Under the pieces are notes generated by a model. The model ran no database searches and had not been told where the DNA came from. It was given only the letters and a program-made list of their open reading frames with translations. DNA of 64,000 nucleotides from Aquiflexum sp. TKW24L (GTDB taxonomy: Bacteria; Bacteroidota; Bacteroidia; Cytophagales; Cyclobacteriaceae): the NCBI RefSeq assembly GCF_023502205.1, contig NZ_JAMFLG010000019.1, forward strand, positions 1 to 64,000, given 5' to 3'. Position 1 is the stretch's first letter; each line of letters starts with the position of its first letter. Below, one piece after another: positions 1-9,112 of the stretch. Position numbers and translations under genes: made by a program.

Positions 1-1
1 C

Positions 2-43
2 GAGGAAAAGACAATAAAATTAGACGACAATGATAAAATATAA
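2..43 (+). CDS. possible 3' end of a gene cut by the left edge (tentative)
   Basis: One forward frame stays open from base 2 and encodes a short acidic/basic tail (EEKTIKLDDNDKI) before a TAA at 41-43. A terminator-like hairpin on the same strand follows at 101-130, which would suit the end of a plus-strand gene. Only 13 codons are visible, so neither the frame nor any function can be confirmed. Confidence 0.25.
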   Translation, partial: EEKTIKLDDNDKI

Positions 44-100
44 ATAAGATAACCACCTCTATTGGAAATGGAACATCACCTGTTTTTAAAGTAAAAAAAA

Positions 101-130
101 GGAAGCAGATTGAATACCTGCTTCCCTTTT
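101..130 (+). terminator. rho-independent terminator-like hairpin
   Basis: An 8-bp perfect stem (GGAAGCAG / CTGCTTCC) with a 9-nt loop is preceded by an A-run and followed by CTTTTCATTTTT. It probably ends a plus-strand transcript entering from the left of the window. Confidence 0.6.
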
Positions 131-180
131 CATTTTTATCAAATCTCTTTTCTAATTCAAGATTGAATCCTCTTCTAAAG

Positions 181-317
181 ACTAACCACTGATTACTGAG
201 ACTGAAAACTGATCACTGAAAACTTATCGCCTAATGAAAACTGATACTGCCTACTGAGACTGATAACTGCCCACTGAGAACTGATACTGCCTACTGAGAC
301 TGATAACTGCAAACTGA
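181..317. repeat. degenerate ACTGNNN short tandem repeat tract
   Basis: The gap before the M1 peptidase stop codon is filled by units of the form ACTGNNN spaced 6-8 nt apart (ACTGATT, ACTGAAA, ACTGATC, ACTGCCT, ACTGATA). Within it a 30-nt segment is repeated exactly at 241-270 and 281-310, a period of 40 nt. No reading frame here looks like a gene. Bases 1-180 hold only the tentative gene tail and the hairpin. Confidence 0.8.
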
Positions 318-2657
318 TCACTTCTTCGCTCCAGCTGCTTTCTTCATAGGATTGTCACCTGCCGAAGCACCCCTCACTCTTCCTCCTCCCTTGAACATCT
401 CAAACCTGCTTGGTGCATACTGTCTTGGCCAGGCATTGTTGGATTCGTCGATGTCAGCAGTCTCGCGGTATGGATCGAGGACAATGCTTTTTACCTCTTT
501 TTTCTTGGCAAATACTTTGCTTACCTCAGATTCATTCAATCTCCAGATTTCAGCAGGGATTCTTTCGACCTCGGAAGTTCCGTCTGCATAGTTGAATTGG
601 ATGATCAAAGGCATCACCAATCCACCCACATTCTTGAATTTCATTTCATAGAAATTCATTCCTGAGTTGACCAACTCTTTTTCCTTGGGATTGAGGCTTG
701 CCATAAAGTCTTTGTAAGCCTTGTCATCCTCTGGCGTTACAGAAAACGGATTGTAGGAATTGTAAAAGTCCTTGGTACTTGGATCCGCTTCCACCACAGT
801 TTGGGGAATGTCCTTTTGGTTGTACTCTTTGCTGACATAAGTTTCCTCTTTGTCAAAGGCTTTCTTTTGGTCTGCCTTTTTCTCTGTAGGAGTTCTGTTA
901 TCGAGTTTGTACCAGTTTACTGTTTCCAGAGAAATATCAACCGGCTCGGTACCATAGAACCAACCTCTCCAAAACCAATCCAGATCCACTCCTGAAGCAT
1001 CTTCCATTGTTCTGAAGAAATCATCCGGAGTCGGGTGCTTGAACATCCAACGTGTCGCATATTCCTGATAAGCAAAGTCAAAAAGCTCGCGGCCCATAAT
1101 GGTCTCTCTCAAGATGTTCAATGCAGTTGCAGGTTTTGCGTAGGCATTGGGTCCAAATTGGATGATGTTTTCGGAGTTGGTCATGATCGGCTCCAACGTG
1201 CTTTTCTCGCTAGCCATATAAGGAGCGATTTTATGCGCAGGACCTCTTCTTGAGGGATAGTCTCTGTCCCACTCCTGCTCGGCTAGGAACTGCATAAATG
1301 TATTCAAACCCTCATCCATCCAAGACCACTGTCTTTCGTCTGAGTTGACGATCATCGGGAAGTAATTGTGTCCCACTTCGTGGATGATCACGGAAATCAT
1401 GCCGTATTTGACTGCATCAGAATAGGTACCATCTGCATCAGGACGTCCATAGTTGAAGCAGATCATCGGATATTCCATGCCGTTGGTTGCCTCCACGGAG
1501 ATCGCAACAGGGTATGGATAATCAAAAGTTCTAGCAGAATATGATTTGAGTGTATGGGCTACCACTTTGGTAGAATACTGTCCCCATAGCGGGTTGGCTT
1601 CCTTGGCATAGTAAGACATGGCCATTACTTCATTGCCGCCTTGCTTCACAGCCATGGCATCCCAAATGAACTTGCGGGAAGAAGTCCAGGCAAAATCCCT
1701 CACATTTTCCGCATGGAATTCCCAAGTTTTTTTGTCCTTGGCTTTTGTTTTTTCTAATTTTTCGGCTTCAGCTTGGGTACGGATGACAACAGGCGTGTCA
1801 AAAGTCTTCTGTGCTGTTTTCCAACGGTCAAGTTCTGCAGCGCTGAGCACTTTGTCTGCATTTTGCAAAACCCCGGTAGAACCCACCATGTGGTCAGCAG
1901 GAACGGTGATCTTCACTTTGTAATCTCCAAATGTCAAAGCAAATTCTCCTCTTCCGACGAATTGCTTGTGTTGCCATCCTTGGAAATCAGAATAAACAGC
2001 CATTCTTGGAAACCATTCCGCCATGGTGTAGAGGTAGTTTCCGTCTTTTTCAAAATATTCATATCCCGGACGTCCTCCGATGAAGCTCATCCTGTCATGG
2101 ATATTGAAAGTCCAATCCATGGTAAATTCTGTCTTCTGACCGGGCATCAGCGGCTGTGGCAAATCCACACGCATCATAGTCTGGACGATCGTGATCGGAA
2201 TGTCCTTACCGGAAAGGTCTTTTACAGAAAGGATCTTGTAACCCAAATCCAGGTTATGCCAAAGAATGCTTTCCAATTGACGTAAGTTCATCCTAGAATT
2301 GATACTGCTTTCTGCGATTTTCGGCGTATTGGAATCTTTCGCCCTTTCGTTTTGGTCGAGTTGGATCCAAAGGTATTTGAGCGGATCAGGGGAATTGTTG
2401 TAATAGGTGACTTTCTGCCAGCCTTTGATGGATTGGTTTTCGTCATTCAGTTCCACTTGGATTTCGTGATCAGCTTTTTGCTGCCAATATTGGTGTCCGG
2501 GAGCACCGGATGCAGTGCGGTACACATTGGGACTGCGAAGCATGGGTCCAAGCTGCTCAAAACGCTCTGCATGGTTTTGCTCTGACCATTGTGCCAAAGC
2601 CGGCAATGATAGCAATAAGCTAAAGCCAATAATTGCTGCTGATAAGATTCTTTTCAT
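318..2657 (-). CDS. M1 family metallopeptidase, secreted
   Basis: A zinc aminopeptidase of the M1 (gluzincin) family, expected to act on peptides in the periplasm or outside the cell. Residues 1-22 form a clear signal peptide ending in ALAQ. The zinc site is visible as HEVGH at about 426-430 with the third ligand Glu about 19 residues later (WMDEGLN). An NGMEYPM stretch near 392-399 corresponds to the exopeptidase GxMEN motif in variant form. The C-terminal third (about 600-750) lacks a recognisable motif, and the protein ends in a basic Lys/Gly-rich tail. The ATG at 2657 places the signal peptide correctly. The next minus-strand gene upstream encodes a HupE-like protein and a DUF6702 gene diverges from it, a grouping I recall from other Bacteroidota. 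The substrate is unknown. Confidence 0.93.
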   Translation of the reverse strand: MKRILSAAIIGFSLLLSLPALAQWSEQNHAERFEQLGPMLRSPNVYRTASGAPGHQYWQQKADHEIQVELNDENQSIKGWQKVTYYNNSPDPLKYLWIQLDQNERAKDSNTPKIAESSINSRMNLRQLESILWHNLDLGYKILSVKDLSGKDIPITIVQTMMRVDLPQPLMPGQKTEFTMDWTFNIHDRMSFIGGRPGYEYFEKDGNYLYTMAEWFPRMAVYSDFQGWQHKQFVGRGEFALTFGDYKVKITVPADHMVGSTGVLQNADKVLSAAELDRWKTAQKTFDTPVVIRTQAEAEKLEKTKAKDKKTWEFHAENVRDFAWTSSRKFIWDAMAVKQGGNEVMAMSYYAKEANPLWGQYSTKVVAHTLKSYSARTFDYPYPVAISVEATNGMEYPMICFNYGRPDADGTYSDAVKYGMISVIIHEVGHNYFPMIVNSDERQWSWMDEGLNTFMQFLAEQEWDRDYPSRRGPAHKIAPYMASEKSTLEPIMTNSENIIQFGPNAYAKPATALNILRETIMGRELFDFAYQEYATRWMFKHPTPDDFFRTMEDASGVDLDWFWRGWFYGTEPVDISLETVNWYKLDNRTPTEKKADQKKAFDKEETYVSKEYNQKDIPQTVVEADPSTKDFYNSYNPFSVTPEDDKAYKDFMASLNPKEKELVNSGMNFYEMKFKNVGGLVMPLIIQFNYADGTSEVERIPAEIWRLNESEVSKVFAKKKEVKSIVLDPYRETADIDESNNAWPRQYAPSRFEMFKGGGRVRGASAGDNPMKKAAGAKK

Positions 2658-2781
2658 ATTATGGTAATTATTCTAAAGCGGGTGAATTCTGTAATCGGTA
2701 TAATTTTAATCCAAACGCCAATTAATACTTTTTTTGTAAATGATTTATTCAATTTTTTACCAAAGGCAAATTTTATTTTGG

Positions 2782-3363
2782 CTACCAAAACTTGGTATCG
2801 ATCATCATCATGACGGCCATCCCTAATACGATAGAAGAGATAACCAGCGCCCAGTCTTTTCTGTTCACGCCAACGAGGCCTACCAGCAATCCGGCAACTA
2901 CCACGGTGATCGTCACGATGACTAATTGTCCTACTTCCAGACCAAGGTTAAAAGCGAGAAGTGGTTGGAAAATCGATGCTTCTTTACCCAACAGTGACCT
3001 GAGGTAATTAGAGAAACCCAATCCGTGGATCAAGCCAAAGAAAAGAGCAAAGACATAATTGATCTGAATGCCTCTGCCCGAACTTGGTTTTGGGCTGAAA
3101 ATATTGCTCACGGCAGTTACAGCAATGGTTACCGGAATCAGAAATTCGATCCAATCCGAATTGACCCTTACCAATTTCAAAGTAGCCAAAGCCAAAGTAA
3201 TCGAATGACCGATGGTGAAGGCGGTAACCAAAATCAGGATTTTTTTCCAATCCCTCGTTACGTAGATCGCACAAAGCGCCACCACAAAGAGGATATGGTC
3301 AAATCCTTTTATGTCTAGAATATGTTGAATCCCTAATTGAAAATACAGCTGAAACTGTCCCAT
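2782..3363 (-). CDS. HupE/UreJ-like integral membrane protein
   Basis: A small polytopic membrane protein of 193 residues with about six hydrophobic segments. The N-terminal part carries the family features: a GFDHILFVVAL segment near residue 20 with conserved Asp-His, and a GHSITLALATL segment near 55. HupE/UreJ proteins are linked to nickel or other metal supply for hydrogenase and urease, but neither enzyme is encoded here, so a metal role is only a family inference. In Bacteroidota this subfamily commonly sits beside an M1 peptidase and a DUF6702 protein, as here. The start ATG at 3363 is 77 bp from the divergent ATG of the DUF6702 gene, so the two promoters share that gap. Confidence 0.85.
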   Translation of the reverse strand: MGQFQLYFQLGIQHILDIKGFDHILFVVALCAIYVTRDWKKILILVTAFTIGHSITLALATLKLVRVNSDWIEFLIPVTIAVTAVSNIFSPKPSSGRGIQINYVFALFFGLIHGLGFSNYLRSLLGKEASIFQPLLAFNLGLEVGQLVIVTITVVVAGLLVGLVGVNRKDWALVISSIVLGMAVMMMIDTKFW

Positions 3364-3440
3364 TTGCGTTTATAGATATTTGTGCCCTATAGGCGCACAA
3401 GGCTATTTGATTTCTGTCTAATTTGCAAAGAAAATAAAAT

Positions 3441-3941
3441 ATGGTGACCCAAATGCAATTCAATTACATTTTCATCTTCTTTTTGGGATGGAAGGCTTTA
3501 TTTCATCCTTTCTACATCAGTTTGACCGAAATCCGCTACAATCCTACGAACCAAAGTCTCGAAATCGCCCAAAAGATATTTTGGGATGATTTGGAAATAG
3601 CCTTGGGTGAAAAATTCAACACCAAAGTGGATTTTCTGAATCCAAAAAGTAAAGCTGACTTGGAGGATATGGCAAAAGTGTATCTCTTGGAGAAAAACGA
3701 AATCAAGGTCAATGGTCAAAAAGTAAGCATGACCTATTTGGGATATGAAATCGAGGAAGAGGCAGCTTGGTTTTATTTGGAAGCTGCGAATGTCCCTCTT
3801 CCAAAGAAAGTAGAAATCAAAAATGAGGTCCTGATTTCCAATTTTGAAAGCCAGCAAAACATCATCAATTTTTATCTGGAAAAAAGCCCAAAAAGCTTGA
3901 TTTTATACAAAGACAATGAATCGGGTGAACTGACTTTTTGA
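3441..3941 (+). CDS. DUF6702 family protein
   Basis: A 166-residue protein with a short hydrophobic N-terminus (about residues 7-22, a signal peptide or anchor) followed by a mostly beta-rich domain. The opening of the mature region (HPFYISLTEIRYN) and the IFWDDLE segment match what I recall of DUF6702, a Bacteroidota family of unknown function encoded near HupE-like proteins and M1 peptidases. The gene diverges from the HupE-like gene with only 77 bp between starts. A second in-frame Met at residue 5 is an alternative start. No catalytic motif is visible. Confidence 0.75.
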   Translation: MVTQMQFNYIFIFFLGWKALFHPFYISLTEIRYNPTNQSLEIAQKIFWDDLEIALGEKFNTKVDFLNPKSKADLEDMAKVYLLEKNEIKVNGQKVSMTYLGYEIEEEAAWFYLEAANVPLPKKVEIKNEVLISNFESQQNIINFYLEKSPKSLILYKDNESGELTF

Positions 3942-4110
3942 GGGATTTTTATTTTCAATTAATAAAGTAGAAGAAAACTTTGCTATCAAGAAGCATTAAA
4001 TAGACCAATGTCTTTTAAACAAATTCCGGTTTTCCGTCAATAATTCTAGACGGCAATGTTCATTTTTCTGAAATTCTTGTCATTAACTTTACTCTATAAC
4101 CTAGGAGGCA

Positions 4111-5457
4111 ATGTGTACAGTCAAATTCAAAACCCGTTTAACTTTTCTGTTAGGTGCTGTGATGCTTTTGGGATGTATAGTCAACAATAATCATGTTTTA
4201 GCCCAAGTCAACCGGACCCAACCCAACGTGTTGAATTATGTGGACTCCACGGATCTGATCCAAGTCATCAGGAGAAATAAAGCCGCAAAGGATGCTGCAT
4301 CAGGCATTCCGGAAAAGGGAAAACTGATGTATTTTTTGGTGCCGACAATTGGGTCCAATCCATTATTGGGATTCTTTTACGGAGTAGGATTCACAGGTGC
4401 TATGTACTTAGGCGATCCTAAGACCACCAATGTTTCCAACATCACAAGTTCTGTTTCACTCACCACCAAAAACCAGGTCATCGCCAATATCCGGGGAACG
4501 ATCATGACCAATGAAAACAAATGGGAAATGCTCGTCGATATCAAATATGCCAAGTTTACCGAAAATACTTATGGATTAGGAAGCGACAACAACCAGCCGA
4601 TAAAGGATGCCTGGAATATTGGAGAATTTGTGACTAGTGGGATTGAAGGTTCTCAACCTTTGGAATTCAATCAACTCAGATTTCATTACACGGCTTTGAG
4701 ATCCATAGGCAAAAAAATGTATGCAGGGATTGGTTACCACCTCGATGCCCACATCAATATCAGAGACCTTCTGCTTGATTTAGAAGCTCCCGCACCGGTC
4801 ATTACGAGTCATTACGGGTATTCATGGTTATACGGGATCGACCCCACAGGATATACAACCTCCGGCACAAGCGTCAACTTTGTGCTCGATAGCCGTGACC
4901 ATACTGTCAATACCTATTCGGGAAAATTTTTGCAGGTTTCCTACCGGGTCAATTCCAGGTTTCTTGCTTCAAGTACAAATTTTGACCAGTTGTATCTTGA
5001 AACTCGTCTCTTCAAAACCTTGTCGTCAAATAGACCACGGCACATTCTTGGATTTTGGGGAATCGGTCATTTCATCCTGTCGGGCGAAGTTCCCTATATG
5101 CACTTGCCTTTCAATGCAAGTGACATGAGGAATAGGATGGGTCGGGGATATGTCGCAGGAAGGTTTAGGGGACCAAGTTGGGTATCGGCAGAGGGAGAAT
5201 ATCGGTTTCCTGTTACAAGAAATGGATTGATCGGCGGGGTATTATTTGGCAGTATCACCACCACTTCCAGAAATGCACTTCAGGTTTTTGACATTGACGC
5301 ACCCAAGCTCAATTTGTTTGAAGCAACAAAACCAGCCGGAGGATTTGGTGCAAGGGTGATGTTGAATAAAACCGGAAGGTTGAATTTGGCTGTAGATATG
5401 GCTTTTGGACAAAATGGATCGAGGGGATTCTATTTTGCTATCGGCGAAACTTTTTAA
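4111..5457 (+). CDS. BamA/TamA-like outer-membrane beta-barrel protein
   Basis: A 448-residue protein with an N-terminal signal sequence and a body of alternating hydrophobic beta-strands that ends in a terminal Phe (FAIGETF), the usual insertion signal of outer-membrane barrels. The C-terminal half resembles the Omp85 'surface antigen' barrel, including a GRGYVAGRFRG loop near 345-355 like the conserved VRGF/Y-type loop. There are no N-terminal POTRA repeats, so it is a barrel-only relative rather than BamA itself. A strong AGGAGG lies just before the ATG, unusual for this phylum but closer than ideal. A lipobox-like LLGC near residue 22 competes with a VLAQ signal-peptidase I site. A related barrel is encoded at 7814-8944. 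The transported substrate, if any, is unknown. Confidence 0.8.
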   Translation: MCTVKFKTRLTFLLGAVMLLGCIVNNNHVLAQVNRTQPNVLNYVDSTDLIQVIRRNKAAKDAASGIPEKGKLMYFLVPTIGSNPLLGFFYGVGFTGAMYLGDPKTTNVSNITSSVSLTTKNQVIANIRGTIMTNENKWEMLVDIKYAKFTENTYGLGSDNNQPIKDAWNIGEFVTSGIEGSQPLEFNQLRFHYTALRSIGKKMYAGIGYHLDAHINIRDLLLDLEAPAPVITSHYGYSWLYGIDPTGYTTSGTSVNFVLDSRDHTVNTYSGKFLQVSYRVNSRFLASSTNFDQLYLETRLFKTLSSNRPRHILGFWGIGHFILSGEVPYMHLPFNASDMRNRMGRGYVAGRFRGPSWVSAEGEYRFPVTRNGLIGGVLFGSITTTSRNALQVFDIDAPKLNLFEATKPAGGFGARVMLNKTGRLNLAVDMAFGQNGSRGFYFAIGETF

Positions 5458-5520
5458 ATTTAAGTTGGGATTCAATAATCCATTAATTGAAGTAAAGCAA
5501 TACTGGGTAAAATACATTGA

Positions 5521-5700
5521 AGTTGGTGTCCCTTTAGGGACAGTATATGGGTAGAAGAGTTTGGTTTTAATGGATTTACGTGCCTTTAGGTACGAAATAT
5601 ATATTGTACCTAAAGGCACAATAGCCATTTGATTGATCGATTTTTTTACCCAGATTATGTCCCTAAAGGCCTGCCTGTCGGCGAGACAGGGACTTTGTCC
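5521..5700. repeat. nested inverted-repeat element (MITE-like or structured RNA)
   Basis: The gap of about 320 bp between two convergent genes holds a symmetric set of palindromes. GTCCCTTTAGGGAC lies at 5528-5541 and GTGCCTTTAGGTAC at 5580-5593. GTACCTAAAGGCAC, the exact reverse complement of the second, lies at 5606-5619. GTCCCTAAAG, which inverts most of the first, starts at 5659. Sequence between them also pairs (ATGGGTA with TACCCA, AATGG with CCATT), so about 150 nt can fold as one long imperfect hairpin. The last palindrome is split by a small hairpin, CCTGTCGGCGAGACAGG. No ORF is convincing. Confidence 0.7.
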
Positions 5701-5776
5701 ATATACAGAATTATCTAAAAAACTGTTTTCAAATCAAAATTCCGAAATCTGATAAAACAGGGTTAATTTCTCAAGC

Positions 5777-6289
5777 TCATTTTTGCATCACCGTCCCACA
5801 TTTCTTGCAGGTGGTATGCTCGGGATTGCTCCAAAACCGCTCCATAATCGGAGGCAATTGGTTGACGATGTCGGTGATTTCGGTATATTCCTCATAGAGC
5901 TTGTTGCCGCAGTTTTCGCAGTGCCAGATAAACCCATCTTTTTCGCCCGCTCTGCGGTACCGCTCAAAAACCAACCCGATTGTATTGGCCGGTCTTCTCG
6001 GTGAATGTGGCATCCGAGCCGGAAGGAGGAACATTTCACCTTCCCTGATCTGCACATCTTTTACCACGCCTTCATCAACGACTTTCAGCGTGATATCGCC
6101 TTCGATCTGGTAAAAAAATTCCTCTCCCTCATCATAGTGGAAATCTCTTCTAGAATTGGGTCCACCGACTACCATGACGATAAAGTCATCATTGCCCTGA
6201 TAGATGACCTGATTTCCGATAGGCGGCTTGAGCAGGTGACGGTTTTCTTCGATCCACTTTTGAAAATTGATAGGCTTTGAAATTGGCAT
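5777..6289 (-). CDS. haaO: 3-hydroxyanthranilate 3,4-dioxygenase
   Basis: Opens the ring of 3-hydroxyanthranilate with O2 to give 2-amino-3-carboxymuconate semialdehyde, in the cytoplasm, as part of tryptophan/kynurenine breakdown or quinolinate formation. The protein is a single cupin of 170 residues, the usual bacterial length. The iron ligands lie in DFHYDEGEEFFYQ (about 48-60) and PHSPRRPANT (about 93-102). The C-terminus carries the rubredoxin-like metal site of the bacterial form: a CENC pair near 128 and a CKKC pair near 160. The other kynurenine enzymes, kmo and kynU, are about 34 kb away at 39988-42655, so this gene stands alone. The gene downstream is convergent. Confidence 0.95.
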   Translation of the reverse strand: MPISKPINFQKWIEENRHLLKPPIGNQVIYQGNDDFIVMVVGGPNSRRDFHYDEGEEFFYQIEGDITLKVVDEGVVKDVQIREGEMFLLPARMPHSPRRPANTIGLVFERYRRAGEKDGFIWHCENCGNKLYEEYTEITDIVNQLPPIMERFWSNPEHTTCKKCGTVMQK

Positions 6290-6578
6290 TTTTATATTTT
6301 TTTTAGGTATGTAGAGTCCTTTGGCTATCTAGATGGAACCTTCAATTTTTTCTCAACCAGATATTATTGGATATTAAAAGATATTAGTAGATACTATTCC
6401 TGAAGTTGACATTCATTTTAATTTTTAGAACAATAACCAACAAATCGGAGAATCAGATTGGTTGTTCAAAAGGGAAGAACTCCGATCAGTCAGTATAGTT
6501 TTTCAACTTGAATGAATTTTAAAAGTATAAAAAAACTCTCATTTTATGCCTTACTTTGAGGTTCAATCCTTTTGATTT

Positions 6579-7565
6579 ATGAATCTTCCCGTCATTGATA
6601 CCCATTGCGACATCCTTTCTTACCTCGCCAAAATCCCAAATGCAGCTCCTGACAAATCCAGCGACATTGCCTGTGCGCTACCTTTGTTGAAAAAAGGACA
6701 TGTCAAAATGCAGGTTTGTGCCATCTACACGGATGTCGCGGCAGGTAGCATGGAATCCGCTACAGGCCAAGCGGAAAAATACAGCATGATGCTCAGGGAT
6801 CACGCAAAGGATGTTTCACAGGTGGACAAAGATTTTTTGGAAAGCATGGATATGACAAGCAAAATCGGACTGATCACGGCCGTGGAAAATGCCGCAAGCT
6901 TGGCAGACGAAAAAGCACCAATCGCAGCTGCCTATGAGCAATTGGAAAACCTGATCAAGCTGACTTCCAAAATCGTCTACATCAGCCTTACCCACCATAC
7001 CGAAAACAGGTTTGGCGGAGGTAACTATACCGAAGGCATCGGCCTGAAAGATGATGGAAAGAAAATCTTGGATTATATCTCAGGCAGGAAAATCGCCATC
7101 GACCTTTCGCATACCTCTGATTTATTGGCAGCAGGAATACTGAAGCACCTTGATACCAACAAACTTCAAATCCCTGTAATCGCAAGCCATTCCAACATGA
7201 GGAGCATTTGGAACCACAAGAGAAATATTACGGATGAATTTGCCCAAGAGGTAATCAGGAGGAAAGGAATCATCGGCATCAACTTCCTGAGGGCATTTTT
7301 GGATGACAAAAATCCCGAAACGATCTTCGACCATATCCTTCACACAATTGAAATTGGCGGGGAAGATTGTCTCTGTTTCGGGGCTGATTTCTTTTATACC
7401 AAAGATTTCCCTGACAAGAAACGCCATCCGTTTTATTTTCCTTTGGTCGAGGATGCCTCCAGATATCCCTCCTTTTTGGATGAATTGTCGGATCTACTTC
7501 CTCAAGAGCAATTGGAAAAATTAGCCTACAAAAACTGTCAGCGGTTTTTCAAAACCATTCTATAA
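6579..7565 (+). CDS. membrane-dipeptidase family protein (peptidase M19)
   Basis: A 328-residue amidohydrolase-fold enzyme of the M19/renal dipeptidase family, which uses two zinc ions to cleave dipeptides, often with a D-residue at the C-terminal side. Visible motifs: VIDTHCDIL at about 5-13 (His and Asp metal ligands), AVENA near 104 (bridging Glu position), SLTHHTENRFGGG near 135-147, IDLSHTS near 173 and IASHSNMRS near 202. There is no signal peptide, so it is predicted cytoplasmic despite the family name. The gene stands alone, with a divergent dioxygenase gene upstream and a barrel protein downstream. Its true substrate cannot be told from sequence. Confidence 0.9.
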   Translation: MNLPVIDTHCDILSYLAKIPNAAPDKSSDIACALPLLKKGHVKMQVCAIYTDVAAGSMESATGQAEKYSMMLRDHAKDVSQVDKDFLESMDMTSKIGLITAVENAASLADEKAPIAAAYEQLENLIKLTSKIVYISLTHHTENRFGGGNYTEGIGLKDDGKKILDYISGRKIAIDLSHTSDLLAAGILKHLDTNKLQIPVIASHSNMRSIWNHKRNITDEFAQEVIRRKGIIGINFLRAFLDDKNPETIFDHILHTIEIGGEDCLCFGADFFYTKDFPDKKRHPFYFPLVEDASRYPSFLDELSDLLPQEQLEKLAYKNCQRFFKTIL

Positions 7566-7813
7566 AATTCAAACCAATTCTTCCTGCCAAAGCGAGTGTC
7601 ATCAGTCACTTCATATTCGGTTTAATAAAGGTTGAGGTTGAAATTAGGAAGTCGTCAGTGAAGACCTTGACGATGGCGACACCAAATAGTAATCGGGAAA
7701 ATATCTAAAATATGATTCATCATTATTGAAAATCCAAATTCCACAAATTTCCCTTAGCTTGGTTTTTTAAAAACCATGAAAAACCTTTTTATAAATCTTG
7801 CTGTTCAATTCCT

Positions 7814-8944
7814 ATGTTTTCCAAAGAGCTAAAGATTCTATTGATACTTGTATTTTTTTCAGGACAGGCTCTTTCTCAAAGCTTTTTCAAAAAATATGTC
7901 AATGGGATCGTCAATGACACCTCTGACATCAGCCGACCTCAATTTTTGATTTATCCCACCGTCGCCTATGCACCTGAGACAAGTTGGGAAATCGGACTTT
8001 CATCTCTTGTGGTGTATTATGCCAATAGGGATACTTCCAACCGACTCAGCGAAATCAGTGGTTTTACATTCATTACGTTGGAAAACCAATATGGTCTCTG
8101 GTTTGACCATGCCATCTATTCTGATCAAAGCAAGTGGTTTTTTCTCGGAAAGATTAGACTGCAAAGTTTCCCACTCAAATACCACGGTATAGGCATTGAT
8201 TCTCCAAAAGATTATTTGGCGCTAGTGGATGCCAATCAGATTATGATCAAAGAAAGGGTGCTTCGGCAACTCCGTCACAATTTGTTTTTTGGTATTGAAG
8301 CAGATTTCCAGCGTATGTCAAGGGTAGAGTTTAAGCCTTCCCCGGAAGCCCCTACGTTCCCCCTACCCTTAGGCTATGAAGGTTCAACCAACATTGGTCT
8401 AGGTTTTGGACTGGTATATGATGACCGACACAATGTATTGAATGTCCGGAAAGGCAATTTTGCAGAATTGGCCTATCTTAAATATTCTCCGGCCATAAGT
8501 TCTTTTGGATTTGATGCCGTATTGATGGATACTAGGATTTTCAGACCTGTTGGCAAGAGCGGTGTCCTTGCATGGCAGGCGATCGGACAGTTTTTTTCAG
8601 GTGATGTCCCATTCAACCAATTGTCTTTGTTGGGAGGGGACAGCATGATGAGGGGATATTACTTGGGAAGGTTTAGGGACAAAAATCAGATTGCAACCCA
8701 GGCAGAATTCAGGATTTTACCGCTACCCTTGGGTTTTTCCAAAAGGATAGGAGCTGCGGCATTTGTCGGTACAGGAACAGTTTTTCCTGACTTTTCATTG
8801 GCATCCATCAATAAAATAGTCTGGTCAGCAGGTGGAGGATTGAGGTTTTTGCTTTTCCCCAAAAAAGACATTTACACCAGATTTGACGTGGCATTTACGC
8901 AGGAAGGAAGTGGGTTTTATTTGTTTATCGGAGAAGCGTTTTAG
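7814..8944 (+). CDS. BamA/TamA-like outer-membrane beta-barrel protein, second copy
   Basis: A 376-residue secreted barrel protein with a signal peptide ending near residue 21 (GQALSQS) and a terminal Phe (YLFIGEAF). The C-terminal half resembles the Omp85 surface-antigen barrel: GDVPFNQLSLLGGDSMMRGY near 262-282 matches the conserved loop region, followed by YLGRFRDK. It lacks POTRA domains. Local similarity with the barrel at 4111-5457 (SGEVPYMHL versus SGDVPFNQL, GRFRG versus GRFRD, matching C-termini) suggests divergent paralogues. No lipoprotein or enzyme partner is adjacent. The function is unknown; it may be a phospholipid or protein translocation pore. Confidence 0.8.
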   Translation: MFSKELKILLILVFFSGQALSQSFFKKYVNGIVNDTSDISRPQFLIYPTVAYAPETSWEIGLSSLVVYYANRDTSNRLSEISGFTFITLENQYGLWFDHAIYSDQSKWFFLGKIRLQSFPLKYHGIGIDSPKDYLALVDANQIMIKERVLRQLRHNLFFGIEADFQRMSRVEFKPSPEAPTFPLPLGYEGSTNIGLGFGLVYDDRHNVLNVRKGNFAELAYLKYSPAISSFGFDAVLMDTRIFRPVGKSGVLAWQAIGQFFSGDVPFNQLSLLGGDSMMRGYYLGRFRDKNQIATQAEFRILPLPLGFSKRIGAAAFVGTGTVFPDFSLASINKIVWSAGGGLRFLLFPKKDIYTRFDVAFTQEGSGFYLFIGEAF

Positions 8945-9112
8945 AAGGGAGAAGAGAGAGGTAGGTTAGTACGAAGTATCAAGTTGTCGATGTCTAAAAA
9001 ACGTTGACCGATTTGTACCACTTTCTGAACATTTATTTTGGAGAATGTACTAAGTACAATGATCCTAGTACAAAGTCTCCCAAAGGCAAAAGATAGGAAG
9101 TGAAAGAAAAGA

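Noticed and set aside
1773-2285. 170-codon forward ORF inside the M1 peptidase gene
   Set aside because: It lies antisense to a clear peptidase gene and has no domain; it is a shadow frame.
4111-4200. Lipobox LLGC in the first barrel protein as proof of a lipoprotein
   Set aside because: The protein is a C-terminal-Phe beta-barrel and has a plausible signal-peptidase I site (VLAQ), so lipidation is not needed.
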